From positions 1,403,085-1,467,084 of the forward strand of contig CAJNDS010000224.1 of the NCBI GenBank assembly GCA_905221605.1: 64,000 bases of DNA, written 5' to 3'. The first letter of the stretch is position 1. Each line of letters opens with the position of its first letter. The translations under genes were made by a program, and so were the position numbers. The stretch comes from Symbiodinium natans (taxonomy: Eukaryota > Sar > Dinophyceae > Suessiales > Symbiodiniaceae). The notes beneath the pieces were generated by a model. The model worked only from the letters and a program-made list of their open reading frames with translations. It searched no databases and had not been told where the DNA came from. Shown here one piece after another: positions 46,801-60,800 of the stretch.

Positions 46801-49800
46801 GACTTGGCCAGCAAAGCTGGCCGCACGGCCCTGATGATGTTCGCAGCTCGCGGGCACCTTAAGGCGGTACATTTCTTGGTGGAGTCGGGCGCCGACACGG
46901 ACTCGGCCGACACCAGTGGCTACACAGCCCTGATGCTCGCAGCTCTGCATGGCCGTGTTGAGATCGCGCGTTTGCTGGTGGATGCTGGCTCCGACAAGGA
47001 CTTGGCCACAAGCACTGGCATCACGGCTCTGATGCTCGCAGCTCGCAAGGGCCACCTTGGGGTTACACGTCTCTTGGTGGAGTCAGGCGCTGACAAAGAC
47101 GCAGCCGACATTGATGGCTACACAGCCCTTATGCTCGCGGCAGACGAGGGACATCTTGAGGTCGCCCGTTTGCTGGATTCAAACCTCAGCTGTCAAACCG
47201 ACACCGAGAATCTCAGCGAGTCACCAAGCGCTTCATCAGAGCATCGGGATGGTTTAAACTGATGAGTCCGGAAGCAAAGAATCCGTAAACCACGAACCGA
47301 CCCAGCTCAGCCATAGGTGCACCCCCCGAAAGCCGGGTATGGTCCACTGGTGATGTTCAAGTTTTGGAGATACCTTAAGGGTCCATGCACCTTTATAGGG
47401 TATACATTGGCCTTAAAGCTACTATATGGGAAGCCCTTTAAGGCCCAAGATTTGTTATTTTTAGGCTTAGGGAGTAGGGCGACTCGGCGAACTCCATGGC
47501 CCAATCCTGGTACCGGCCCCATCTGGCCCTCGCCCACAGTCCTTTTTGGGTCAGGTGCCGGACCAAATATCGAATAACATGGAACTGTTGGTAAATTTGC
47601 CCGTCTTCAGGGAACATAGGCCACAGGCTACAGTACGAAAGAGGGCTCACCTGGAATCCCCCTTAACTAGGACCTAGAGTAGGCCTTTATTCACTTTTTT
47701 AGGGTTCTGTTCCCTTATTAGCATCCGTAACCCAGAAGGGCACCCGTTTTCTTCCTAGGTTACTCTTGGGTCTACGAACGAATCCTAGGGTTTATCGGGT
47801 TCCAGGACCTGTAGACTCTGCAGGGTTTATAGGGCGCACAGGGTTTATAGTGTTCCCTAAACCCCGAACCCCAAACCCGAAACCCTAAACCCTAACCCTA
47901 AACCCTAAACCCTATAAACCCTAAACCCTAAACCCTTTAGGGACCCGGCATCGAAACGAAATGAGAACCAGGTCACGGAGGAGGACATGAAGTTCGTGCC
48001 GAAGGGCAAGTTCCAGGCGAAGTGGCAGTCTTGTTTGGGGTTTAGGGTTTAGGGTTTAGGGTTTAGGGTTTAGGGTTTAGGGTTTAGGGTTTAGGGTTTA
48101 GGGTTTAGGGTTTAGGGTTTAGGGCTAGAAGTAGGGCAACTTGAGCCTTATTCCCTGAAATTCCCTGTGCCCCAACGGTGGATGCACCATTTGCAGAGGC
48201 CTAAGGCTCACGAGGCTAGTCGATCCATGTTTGTGCTATTTGTCGAGCCCGTCATGAAATGGGTCGTTCTCGTACAATCCCCTAAGCCGTGAGCCCTAAA
48301 ACCCTTAAATCCGTAAACCCCACTGTCAACCCTCAAACCCTTAAACCCCGAAAGCCTTAAACCCGTAAACCCTTAAACCCCTAAGCCCTACTTAAATGTT
48401 ACCCATCAACCTTCATGTAGGCCTCTCCCCTAAGAACCCTAAACCCTAAACCCTAAACCCCCGCGCGAAGCTGTGACCCACGAGGTGCCCTTCAGCGTCA
48501 TCCCGCAGCCTCTGAGGCCAGGCCTTTGTGGGGGGCCGAGGTTCACAGGGTTTAGGGTTTAGGGTTTAGGGTTTAGGGTTTAGGATTTCGGGTTTAGGGT
48601 TTAGGGTTTAGGGTTTGGAGACTTGAGGGTTTGCAGATTTTTTTGGGTTCAGGGTTTCAGAATGGACGCCGTGGAGGCCGGCGTTTTGTGGATTTATGAA
48701 GAGCGAGGTCTTCGCGGATTAGTTTAGGGCTTAGGGTTTGTAGGGTGTAGGGTTTGAGTTTTACGAGCTTCGGGTTTTTTAGGTCTGCTGGGGTTGCTAG
48801 AGTTGATGGGGTTGATGGGGTTTCGGGCTTTCTGGGCTCAAGGTTTGCAGGGTTGATAGGGTTTAGGGCTGCTAGGGTTCATAGGGTTTAGGGTCTACAC
48901 GGTTCAGGGTTTTTAGGGCTCAGGGTTTAGGGTCTACAAGGTTTCAGGGTTTGAGGCTTAGGCTTTGGCGTTTGAGGTATGGGGCTTAAGGTTTTTCAGG
49001 GTTTCAGAGGTCTGAGGTTTCAAGGTTTACACAATCCCTCAACCCTAAACCCTGAACCAGGCATTTGGGGTCAGCGTTTCGGGTTTAGGGTTTAGGGTAT
49101 AGGATTTAGGGTTTGCGGTTTAGGGTTGAGGGTTTCGGAGCATTTGCTTGGTAGCCCAGTGGACCCTTTACCCTTGTTGTTGCTCTGGGTTCCCTTATAA
49201 AGTAACTAGCCAAAGAAAAGGTGCCCTGATTGTAACATGGTTACTGGGCTACCTGTAGGTAGCCTTCACGGTTCAGTAGCCTAGCGAGAGCCCCCCAACC
49301 GCAAGCAGGCTATACCCTAAACCCTAAGCTCAAAAAACCACGATGCCTGCATCAAGCCCGAGATCGCAGACACCTTAACGATGGTTCCCAGATGTCCTTA
49401 CCTTAAGGCAGGGGGGTTCAAGGGGGAGTTAGGGTTCAAGGTTTAGGGTTGATTCAATGGGGGGTATTTAACCCAAAGGTTCCTTAACACTCCCCACTAC
49501 TCCCGAAGGCTCCCCAAGCTTCCCTCAGGTTCCCTAGGTACCTACCCCCATGAATCCCCACCCCCGCTCAAGGACCCCATAATTACTTCTCCAACAGCCA
49601 GGTAATAATGAAGATTAAGCTTTTTAAGCCCTACAAAATATGGAAACCCCAAACAATAAAAGGGTGAACCTTTCCAATTCATACAAAATCTGGAAACCAA
49701 AAAAGCTCAACATTCATCTTTTGTTGCTAAGGAAGTTTTCCTAGACCCTTAAACCTCTTGCTAGCCGGATCAGCAAGAACTGCCACGAACTCCCGAACCC

Positions 49801-52800
49801 TCTTGATGGCAGTCCTCTCCCAGCCCTGGCACAGGGCGGGGGACTACCTTGTGACACGACTCCCCGAGAAGAAGGTGCCAGCGTCCAAGCCCGAAAGCCA
49901 CAGCTTTCCTTGCAGTCAATGCCTGAAGCCCAAGGAGCCCAACCCTAAAGAGGGTTTAGGGTTCAGGGTTTATAGGGCTTAGGGTTTTAGGGTTCAGGAT
50001 TCCGGCCGATGGTGGGGGGTGGAGGAGGGGGGGTGCTGGGCAGAAGTGTCTGAGGTTTAAGGCTTTTGGGTGTTGGCAGGTTTGGGGTCAGAGGTTTAGG
50101 GGAGGTTTTAGGGCTTAGGGTTTAGTATTTCAGGGTGTGGGGTTTTGGATTCGGTGTGTTGGTTGTACCCTACAGGCCCGAAACTTGAAACCCTAAGCCA
50201 AACACCCTAAATCCTAAACTAGGATCCGGAGTAGGCCCTTATTCCCTGGTTTAGGGTTTAGGGTTTAGGGTTTAGGGTTTAGGGTTTAGGGTTTAGGGTA
50301 GGTTACTCCTGGGTCTAGTGAACCAGGTGCTCTACATGAGCCGAAACGTCGAGCAGATCTTCCTCTCGCGCGACTGGGCTGTACATGCGTTGCCAAGACA
50401 TGCTTGGGGTCCCTCCGTAAACCCTAAACCCTAAACCCTAAACCCTAAACCCTAAGGGTGAGGTTTCCTGTATAAACCCAAAACTTCTGCACACTTAAAC
50501 TGCACTTAACTAATATTTGTTTGAGCACCCCCCCCCCCCAAAAAAAAAAAAAAAAAAAAAAAAACTTCTTCGATACAAAAGAAATCTTGAGATGATTGTC
50601 TTTTATTTTTTGAGGGCTCTTAAGAGGGTTCTTAGGCAAATAATTAGTTGAAAATCCATTCAGCTTCGCTAGACCCGAAACCCATGGCCCGCTTGGCAGC
50701 TGCATCGAGTTGGTATGTCAACCCTGCCAAGGGGAAAGCTGTTCACCAAAACTTTGTCGGCTGCGCGCGAAGGATGTAGGGTTTAGGGATGTTTGGGGCT
50801 TAAGGTTTAGGGTTTAAGGGTTTAGGGTTCGAGGGGTTTCGGGTTTATAGGGTCTACACAGGGTCTATAGGTGTCTTAGGGTTTAGGGGTTAGGGAAAGG
50901 CCTGAACATACCCTAAAACCCTAAACCCTAAACCCTAAACCCTAAACCCTAAACCCTAAACCCCAAGGCGAGAACCTCGAAGTGCACTTTGCCTTCGCAA
51001 GCCCGCTGATGTACCCGGCCCTCTCCATCGATGGGGAGCTGGAAGGCCAGGGGGATTTAGGGGTTTTAGGGTTTTTTAGGGTTTTTTTAGGGTTGTTTAG
51101 GGTTTTTTGGGGTTTTTTAGGGCTTTTTAGGGTTTTTTAGGGTTTTGGGGTTTTAGGGTTTTAGGGTTTTAGGGTTTTAGGGTTTTAGGGTTTTAGGGTT
51201 TTAGGGTTTTAGGGTTTTAGGGTTTAGGGTTTAGGGGTTTAGGGTTTGAGGAGCTAGAAGGCCGGAGGGTTTTGAGGGTTTTCAGGGTATAGGGGGTTTA
51301 GGGTTTAGGGGGCTTTTGAGAGTTGAAGGCAGTTTAGGGGGTTTAGGGTTTGGGGTTTAAGGGGTTGAAGGCCAGAGGTTTTTGAGGGCTTTGAGGGTCC
51401 CAACTTCGGATTGAGCCTTTGGGTTCAGGGTTTAGGGTTGGGTTGAGGGGTTGAGGGTTTTGAGGTTTTTTTTTGGGTTTAGGGCACCCTAAATAGGCAT
51501 TATGTGTATCTGCATATAGAGTAGATATACCGCAAGCCCCTCAAGCCTTCGCCTAGAAACGGGTGAATGCCCTGGCCCGACAGTCTCGAAACCCTAAACA
51601 GCCCTGAATCCCAAAATGCCGTGTAGGGTTTAGGGTTTAGGGGTTATAGGGCTTAGGGTTTAGGCTTTCGGGTCTAGCGTTCGGATTTTGGGCTTAGGGT
51701 TTTCGGGAGCCTCGACCCTACAACCTGAAAGACCCTTCAACTGGGCTTTGGAGTACTATACTTTAATCCTCTTTTGGTTCTGGGTTCCTATTATTGCTCC
51801 TTATTACCTAAAAAGTATATACTTTTTCCAGGGTCTACTCCAAAGGCTAAGTCAAACTTTAGGGTTTAGGGTTTAGGGTTTAGGGTTTAGGGTTTCAAAC
51901 GACCCCTCCAAGGCCTACGCAGCTCGGGTGCTGCTGTGCGCTTGACATGTGCCACCCGCGAGAACCTGCAGAGCCGCCATGCCGAGCTTTGTGGTTCTAG
52001 GGGGTTTAGGGTTTAGGGTTCGGGGTTTAGGGTTTAGGGTTTAGGGTTTAGGGTTCGGGTTTCGGGTGCAGCTCAGGGTGGCAAGGTCGTGGGCTTTGGG
52101 CTGTTGGGTTTGTGAGCGTACCTGCAAAACAACCCCCGAAGGGCGATATATACACCTTAAATTATTCAAAGGTAATTATACAGGCTACGCCCGGTAAAGC
52201 CCTAAACCACAAACCCCTCAAGGGCCTCAATGCCCTGAAGCCCTGCCCACCTTCGCACCCTCAATGCCCCAAACCCCAAACCCGTAGAACCAAGTCCTTG
52301 TAGCCCTAAGGGTCCATGTACCCGTATGGTTATGAATTGGGCCTCAAAGGGGTTCCCATATAGGAGCATCAGGGCCCAAGTAGGTACCATACAGGTACAT
52401 GGACCCTTAGGGTAGTTTCTGGCAAGCAAGTACCACAACGTGCTGACCCGACTGCAAGACGGAAAACGCCAGCCTGAAACGGCAGCTGGCAGCAAAGCGT
52501 GCTCATGCTCCCAGCAGCCAGCCACTTGAGATTGTGGGCTGTTACGTTTGCGGTGCTCAAGGTGGATTCAACTCAGCGAAATGCAAGTATTGTCCAGACC
52601 ACTGCGCTACAAGCGCATGTGCCATCAGATCGCACAAGGAACAGAAACATCAAGCCTAAATGATGGATGGATTTGGATTTTGTTGTTTTTCGACTTCACT
52701 CCTAGGGTTCTCCCAGACCCCTCAACCCTAAAACCCTGAAGCACCGTAGCCTCCAGACCCTCAACCCTTGCACCCGGTTCTCCTAAACCCGAACAAGACC

Positions 52801-55800
52801 TGAAACTTTCCTGAAGGAATGGATAATCGACCCTTAAACGGGAAACGTGGTCATTTTCAGGGCCCGTCAAGCCGTTGACCTAAAGCCTAAACCCTAAAGC
52901 CTGAAACCCTCAACCGCGAAACCCCGCGACCCTCAACCCCAAACCCTAAACTCCGCAGCCCTGAACCCTAAACCCTCACAGCCCTAAACCCCCTCAGCCC
53001 GAAACGCCTGCAGCCCTTAACCCTCTGTTTAGGGTTTAGGGTTTAGGGCTTAGGGCTTAGGGTTTGGGGTTTAGGGTTTAGGGTTTAGGGCTTAGGGCTT
53101 AGGGTTTAGGGTTTAGAAAACCAAGCCCAGGCTTGAAGAGAGCTTGGGTGAGCCACACACCCACAGTGCTCCTCGGCTTGTGCGGCTTCAGGCTTCGCCA
53201 AGGTGTTCGGGGTTCAGGGTTTAGGGATTAATTAGTTTAGGATTTAGGGTTCAGGGTTTTGGGTTTAGGGTTCAGGGTTTTGGGTTTTGGGTTTAGGGTT
53301 CAGGGTTTAGGGATTAGTTGCCTAGTAGTAGAGATATCCCCTTATAATCCCAAAGCTTAGCCTTTGATTCCCCCAGGTTACTGGACAACTAGAATTATGG
53401 CGTTTATAGGGTTTAGGGACTAGGGTTTAGGGATTATGGGATTTAGGTTTGGGGCTGAGAGCTCTGACTAGGAAGGCCCTTGGACCCTTGTTTGCTGATG
53501 TAGGTTAAGTCACCTGTTCCAAGTCACCTGTTTTTCATTAACTGGTTTCGGCAAATAGGCGTTCAGAAGGTTAAGCCTAAACCCTAAACCCTAAACCCTA
53601 AACCTATAGGCACAATTTCGGTGGGCAGTTTCCCCCATATACCCCTTGTATAACCCTTCGTGAACCTGTATGACCTCTCATGGGTGGATCTCGAAGTTGG
53701 GTCCGTGTGGCGCATTCAAAAAGGAACCCCAAAAGGGACCCTAATTGAGAGAACTACCCCCCCCCCCCCCCGCCTAACCCTATTCCCTTAACCCCAAACT
53801 CCCTTAAAGGAAGGACCCCAAAACGGACATTAAATGTAGAGAACTACTTCTATGGAAGCCTTATATGGGTTGTTACCCAACCTGGGAGTCCCTCCAGCAG
53901 CCCTGAATCCTGAACCCGTTTAGGGTTTATAGGGTTTATAGGGCTGATAGGGCTGATAGGGTTTATAGGGTTTATAGGGTTTTATAGGGCTTATAGGGTT
54001 TATAGGGCTTATAGGGTTTCTAATGTTTATAGGGTTTCTAGGGTTTATAAGGTTTAATGGGTTTTCAGGGTTTATAGGGTTTGCAGGGTTCACAGCACGC
54101 CCAGAGGCTCCACATCTCCTGCCACACGGCACAAGTGCGGAGCGAGAAGGGGCTGGAGGTCGCCCCGCTGGGTCTTGAGGTCCTTAAATCTTGAGTAGTT
54201 TAGGGTTTAGGGTTTAGGGTTTAGGGTTTAGGGTTTAGGGTTTAGGGTTCAGGTTTAGGGATTAATTGCCTAGTAGTAGAGTAGATAACCTTTTAACCTT
54301 TTGGGGGGGGGGGTAGTATATGCCCCTTTATATCCGCGCAGGTGAACCTTCAGTTCCCCAAGGATACTGGACAACTAAGAATCCCAAGCCCTAAACCCTG
54401 AACCCTAGACCCTAAACCAACCCTAAACCCGAAACCCGAAAACCCTCAATCCGACAGGAGGAGTTGGGCTTGTCGCCGACGTTGGTTCTTTAGGGTTCGT
54501 TTTCCGGTTCTTTTACTACTACTTGCTTAAGAGCCCCTCCCCACAAAAAAATAAAACGGACGAATCCCTATTTTGCCCTTTTCATCTTTGCGGGAGGGGG
54601 GGGTGGGTGGGTGAGGGTCTAGGGTCTAGGGTCTAGGGTTTAGGGTTTAGGGTTTAGGGTTTAGGGTTTAGGGTTAGGGGATAGCAGTTTAGTGTGTTCT
54701 GGGGGGTTGGGGTTTCCATGGAGTTTTAGGACCTTTGGGAGTTAAAGGTCTTGGGGGTTAGGGTTTCGGGTTTAGGGCTTCAAGGCTTTCTGGGGTAGCT
54801 TCGGGGGCTGAACAAGGGATTGGGCTTGAGCCTTGTAGGGTTTCAAAGCTCAGGCTTTAGGGTTCAGGGTTTAGGATTTACGATTTAGGGTTTAGGGTTG
54901 GGGTTTGAAGACGGAGGGTTTAGGGTTGGGGTTTGAAGACGGAGTTTACAGCTCACCCACTTGCAGGCCATGGGATCCCCTTTTTCAGTCCTCTTGCGCT
55001 CTCAGTCTTTGGGTCCTTCTTCCACGGCCCCAGAGCAGGCCCTTGTTCCCTTTTTTGGGGGGGTTCAGGGTTTGGGGTTTAGACCCAGAGTAGTCCCTTA
55101 GTGCCTTGTTGTAGTAGCGTTCAGGCTCCCTTACAAGGCACCCGAGTTGATTCCTAGGTAGCTCTGGGCGACAGCCACTGCCGTTCCCATTTCACAAGTC
55201 GATTTCTGGGCCGTGCCAAGTCATGCACCCCACTTCAGCATCCTTGCGCGCCTAGCACAACGATCTTTTCCAGCTTCCCCTAAAACCATACAACCCTAAA
55301 TCCCTATAACCCCAAAACCCCAAAACCCTAAATAATCCCTAAGTCCCCAAATCCCTAAAACCCCAAAAACCCCAAAACCCTAAAACCCTAAATCCCTAAA
55401 ACCCCAAAACCCCAAAACCCTAGACCCTGAGGCCAAACCCCACATTCCTTGCCTCCAGGTCAATTCACTCCTGGAGGACAACCGCGCCTTTAAGGCCGTC
55501 TCTCCGCAGGCCAGCTCACAACAAGTGGGTTTAGGGTTTAGGGTTTAGGGTTTAGGGTTTAGGGTTTATGGTTGATGTAGGGTCTGGGGTTCAGGGTTTA
55601 GGACTTAGGGTTTAGGGTTTTTTGGCACAGTGTTGTGGGTTCGAAGGGCCTACTGGGTCAATCTTGGTTTTTTTGTTTGGGGCACCGGAATGAGCCCTGC
55701 GAGCTTGCACGTGGAGTGTTGCAGCAACACTGCAAATGTGCTGACATGAATCATGGCGCACCTTGCAGTTCAACATTCTGTACGTGTGACCAATGTGTCG

Positions 55801-57856
55801 GCAAGGCCAAGGCAATCGAAATTGGAAATTTGCACGAGGGCTCCTTCAGTCCTATCCTGAGAATGCCGCATGCGGTCATTTTGTCACTGCAATCCATATA
55901 GGTCCTGAATGCGTTTAGGGTGTTTTGTCGGAGGCTTAAACCCGAACAAAGCCTGAAGCCGTAACCCTAAACCCTTAACCCTGAACCCTAAACCCTATAT
56001 ATAAACCCTAAACCCTAAAGAGCTCTGCAGGATCTGGCCACCTGGGTCATCGGTGGCGGGCCTGCGCCGCAGTTGCTGGTCCTCCTCAGCTGCTACTCTG
56101 AGGCGCCGGGTTTTAGGTGCTGAGTGGATTTTTGGGGTTTATAGGCTTTAGCGGTTTAGGGTTTATCGGTTTTTTTGGGTTCAGGGGTTTATAGGGTGTA
56201 GGGGTGAAGGGGTTTATAGGGTTTAATTTAGGGGGTTGAGTGTTTATAGGGTTTAGGGGTTTCGTTGAGGGTTAGGGTTTCGGGCTTTTTGGCACAACCT
56301 TCAACTAAATAGGCCCTGGGAGGTTTTCCCTGTTGGGGCTCAGAGTTCTTTGTTGGAATGGCTTGCCCCTCTGGAACCTCGGCCCTAAACAGATCGAAAA
56401 ATCTCAGGACCACCCAGCCAGCGCAGAGGATCTGCAGAATCGTGTGGGATGACGCACGTGTGCAGACCGAAGCCCAAGTTCATTCGCTTCGACAGCGGAA
56501 GCGATGGATTTGCGAGGGTTTAGGGGTTTAGTGTTTCGGGTTTAGGGTTTAGGGTTTAAGGTTCAGGGGTTTCGGGTTTAGGGTTTGGGGTTTAGTTAGG
56601 GTAGGGACAGCTTCGTGGAATATTTCTGCAGTGCTCCGTCACATTCGAAGCTCCAGCACATGACCTGCATTTTGTTTACTGCACCCTAAACCCTAAACCC
56701 CAGATTGAAGGACTCGGGTTCAGCTAGGTCGGGAAGTAACCTGTTCACATTTTCCTTGTTTTAAAGGTGGGGTTGCCTTGCAAATTGTAAACTCCTGTTG
56801 AAAATGAAGCCTAGGGTATACCTGAAGACTCCAATGTAGTTCCTTTTTGTTTGGTCTGCTAGAATCCCTAATGGGGAAACCAATAACGGACCCCCAAAAA
56901 GGACCTGCATTCAATTGAGTGTCCAGAGGTAGGTCTTAAGGGTCACCCTTGTAGATTCATTGTTTTTCAGTGCCGGGATTCCCTCATAACCTCCGTGAAA
57001 CCCGAAACCCTGTGAAGCCCCTAAACCCTAAACCCTAAACCCTAAACCCTAAACCCTAAACCCTAAACCCTACACCCTAAACCCTAAACCCTAAACCCTA
57101 AACCCTAAACCCTAAACCCTAAACCCTAAACAATAGCCCTCAACCTCAATACAGATTCGTGGTGCGCTGGCCCTCGTCTTTAAAGCGTGTGGGTGTGTCG
57201 GCTGCTCTACCATAGGACCCCGGTCCCAGGCTTACTTTTTTGGTAGGCGATGACTTGCAAAATCCCCTTATCGGCTTCTCAGGGCCCCCCCTAGGCCCTA
57301 AACCCTAAGATACGTATATAATGATAAATTCCTACCGCTAGAAGTCTCGCATGCGAAGTCTTCAGTTGCGGGAACCCAGGCCCGGTACTAGGGTGTTTGC
57401 AGAGTATAGGGTTCGGGTTTTTCGTCGGTTTAGAGTGAGGGTTGAGGAGATCGCGAAACCCCCCTTCCAAGTACCCAAAATCTTGGGCGTTAGGGATCAT
57501 ATGGGATCATGGAAACTTATCTTGTGGGGTTTTGTGTTTGGGGTCATTTACTTGGAGGTTCATGGTACTTATTGTATCCCAATAGTAGCCCTATTAATTA
57601 GGGTACTTTAAGGGGCTTGTAAGTGGGTTTTCACCTACACTCCATAACCGGGTTATAAGGGTTATAAGTACCCTGAACCTCCAAGTAGGCCTGTACCTGA
57701 ACATCTTTGAACCCCATGAGTGCAGGCAGTGGCGAAGACTTGCTTGGCCCCTTAGCTGATCTTTGGGGTCTGCTCAGCAAGGGCTTGGTAAACCTAAACC
57801 TTAAGCCGCAAACCCTAAACCCTAAGCCCGAAACCCTAGGCGCCTTCCAAAGGCCC

Positions 57857-57894
<38 letters not shown>

Positions 57895-60800
57895 AGAACC
57901 CACAGGTTGTTGCTATACCCACAACCTACAAGGGCTCAAAACCCAAGCCTATTTATACCCCAGAAGGTACACCCTGTAGAAGTCGTCATGGCCCCTAATT
58001 CCCTAGTACAGCCCTGTATTCGGGCACTTGGAGGTTAAAATAGGCTCCAAAGAAAGAATTGCCTAGTGTCCTGGGGGCTATGGTTGGGACATGGTGAGCC
58101 TGGTGAGCCAACTCATCTACCCTAAACCCTAAACCTTCAACCCTAAACCCTAAACCCTAAGCCCTTCGCCTTGTGGGTTGGATGGACTGATGAGGTCGGT
58201 AACATTTACTTAGTAGCTGAGTGAGCACACTTTACACTTTTTGGGATACTATACCCCCCTATAGAACTGAAAGTGTACACTTTTGGGGGGCTTATGAACT
58301 CAGCAAGCCCAAGTATGTCCATGGAGGGTCTAGTCACGAAGAAGCAGACCCAAAACTTGCAGACCCTACCTAACCCATAGCGCCAGCAGCAGCTAGCCCC
58401 TAAACCCTGTGAACCGACACCTACATACCGACATACCCTTGAACATGGACATGCCCTGCATGGTCACAAAAGCTTTAGCTGGCTCTAGCTGCCGTATGTT
58501 GGGCTCCTTCTGCCCTCTGCTTGGAACACCTCAAGCCAACCCAAAACCTGCCACCCTAAAACCTGAGCTTCTGTGGCCCTAAACCCTGAATTTAAGAGCC
58601 TCCGGCTCAAGCCGCCGACCCCGCTGGAGCATAGTTGAAAGGTTTAAACGCGCTCGTCTCCAAAAGTTGATTTGCTTGAGCCTCTGTGAAACGTTGGGGG
58701 GGGGTGGGGGAGTAGCACCAGGACCCAAACAGGGCTTCAAAACAAAACAGCCCCACCAATGAAGGGGTCGGGAGGGGGTAGGGGGGGGTGGGGGGCAGGG
58801 GGAGGGGGCAGGGGGGGGTTCGGAACGGTGGGGGGAGGGGGGTCGAGGGGGGGGGTGGGGGGGTAGAGGGGTGCTGGGTGGGTTTTTGTTCCCAGAAGCT
58901 CTGCGACAAATGTTTGTGGTCCGTGAGCTTATGCGGTGTGGGTGGCCTGGCCCTCCATGGAAAAAAGCTGCCCGGGTACCCCCCCCCTACCCCCCCCCCC
59001 CCCCGCGTTTTGGGGAGGGAAAGAGGGAGGTTTTCACCTCCTTTTCCCATCCAACACGCCGCCAAGGTCGGCGGCGGACCCTAAACCCTAAACCCCAAAC
59101 CCTAAACCCCAACACCTGGCCTGCAAAGCCTCCTGTTTCATGAGTTCAGGAGCACGGCGTTCGACGCGCCGTGGCCGCGCCACGACAGCGCTTGGAGCCC
59201 GTAGAGGGCGAAAACTCAAAGGTCTGGAGCCCCTCGATCCCTAACCCCCCGGACTTAGAAACCCCCCTATCCCTAACTTGAGGGTCACAACACAGTCCGT
59301 CCCCTTGTTTGGGTTCTAAGGTATGGCCTTAAACCCTTAACCCCATAAGCCCAAAACCCTAAACTCGAAACCCTGAATCCTGTAGGCCCTGCGGCCTAAC
59401 CCTGCACCCCAATATCCCTAAACCTAAACCCTAAACCCCAAACCCCAAAATCCCAAGGTGCGGGCGGAGAAGTCCCTCCTGGACTCTGCTGCTAGAGACT
59501 TCACCACCACCTTCTACGCGGAGCCCCCCCGGTTGGCACGTGAGGGTTTAGGGTTTAGGGTTTAGGGTTTAGGGTTTAGGGTTCAGGGTTCAGGGTTTAG
59601 GGTTTAGGGGTTTTGGGCTGAGGCTTTTAAGGGGTTTCGGGTTGAGCTGCTTGTGGTGTAGGGTCTGAGGGGTTAAGGGGTTAGGGCTTGAGGGTTTAGG
59701 GTTTAGGGGTTGGGGGAGGGTTTGTCGGGGTTCAGGGTTTAGGGTTTCTTTTGCGGGGGAGGTGGTTTAGGGTTGAGGGGTGCAGAGGAGGGGTTCGGGG
59801 GGGGTCAAAGGTTCAGTTGTTTTGTTTGTGCGTAGGGTTGAGGGGTTTAGGGGTTGTTTGGGTTTTGGGGGTTTAGGAGTTGAGTTCTTCCTGCAGACTC
59901 AGGAAAATTTCGTTAAACCATACACGATTGGAGGAACGTTTCTTTGACTGAAGGACATTATCAGTGAAGGCAAAGTTTGTGGTTTGGTTTTGGCGGTCGA
60001 GGGTGTCGGCTAGGTTTTCGGGCTTGAGGGTATACCCTGTAAACCCTATGAACCCTGTAAACCCTATAAACCCTATAAACCCCATAAACCCTATAAACCC
60101 TATGAACTCTATAAACTCTATAAACTCTAAACCCCGAACCCTAACCCTTTAGACCCTAAGTTTAGGGTTTACGGTTTAGGGTTTAGGGCTAGGAGCTGAG
60201 GAGGGAGGTGCTATGCTTATGATGCCGTTGGGTCACATACCCCCCTTTGAACCCCCTCCCTTAAGACTTAAGAACCCTATAAAATCTCCCTAAACCCTAA
60301 ACCCTAAACCCTAAACCCTAAACCCTAAACCCTAAACCCTAAACCTTCCCCCTAAACCCCCCTCCCTGAAGAACACGAAAAGCTGAGGCTGCGCACCTCC
60401 TGCAATGTGGAGCGCGCCTTCCGCATCACACTGGAGAGCATGCGGGCCTCGAGGCGTGGGAGGTTTCGGGTTTAGGGTTTGGGTTTAGGGTTTAGGGTAG
60501 GGTTTAGGGTGTACAGGGTTTAGGATTTTTCGGCTTGAGAGTTTAGAGGGTTTAGGGTTTAGAGGGTTTGGGGTTTGCAGGGTTTATAGGGGTTAGATGG
60601 TTTAGTAGGGTTTAGAGGGTTCAGGGTTTAGAGGTTTTGGGGTTTATAGGGTTCAAGGTTAATAGGGTTTAGGTTTTATAGGGTTTAGGGTTTATAGAAT
60701 TTAGAGGGTTTAGAGGGTTTAGAGGGTTTAGAGGGTTTAGAGGGTTTAGAGGGTTTTGGGGGTTCATGGAGAAGGCTAGCTAAGACTACAACTAGGGCAG

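Larger units (their letters stand above)
45551..47971 (+). other. Putative host intron carrying a nested gene
   Basis: Between exons that agree in phase (ending MFLVYK, starting VTEEDM) lie a TTTAGGG array (45556-45616), the complete ankyrin gene 45994-47262, an inverted-repeat element remnant (about 47369-47452), another element (47671-47776) and a CCCTAAA array before the acceptor. Nesting is inferred, not proven. Confidence 0.4.

Noticed and set aside
46319-47111. - strand open frames over the ankyrin gene
   Set aside because: Shadows of the + strand ankyrin exons, caused by their codon bias.
58607-59143. Pro-rich and Gly-rich frames on both strands
   Set aside because: Caused by G and C runs (58690-58870, 58980-59005). 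A piece at 59152-59195 may be an exon, but its frame is undecided.
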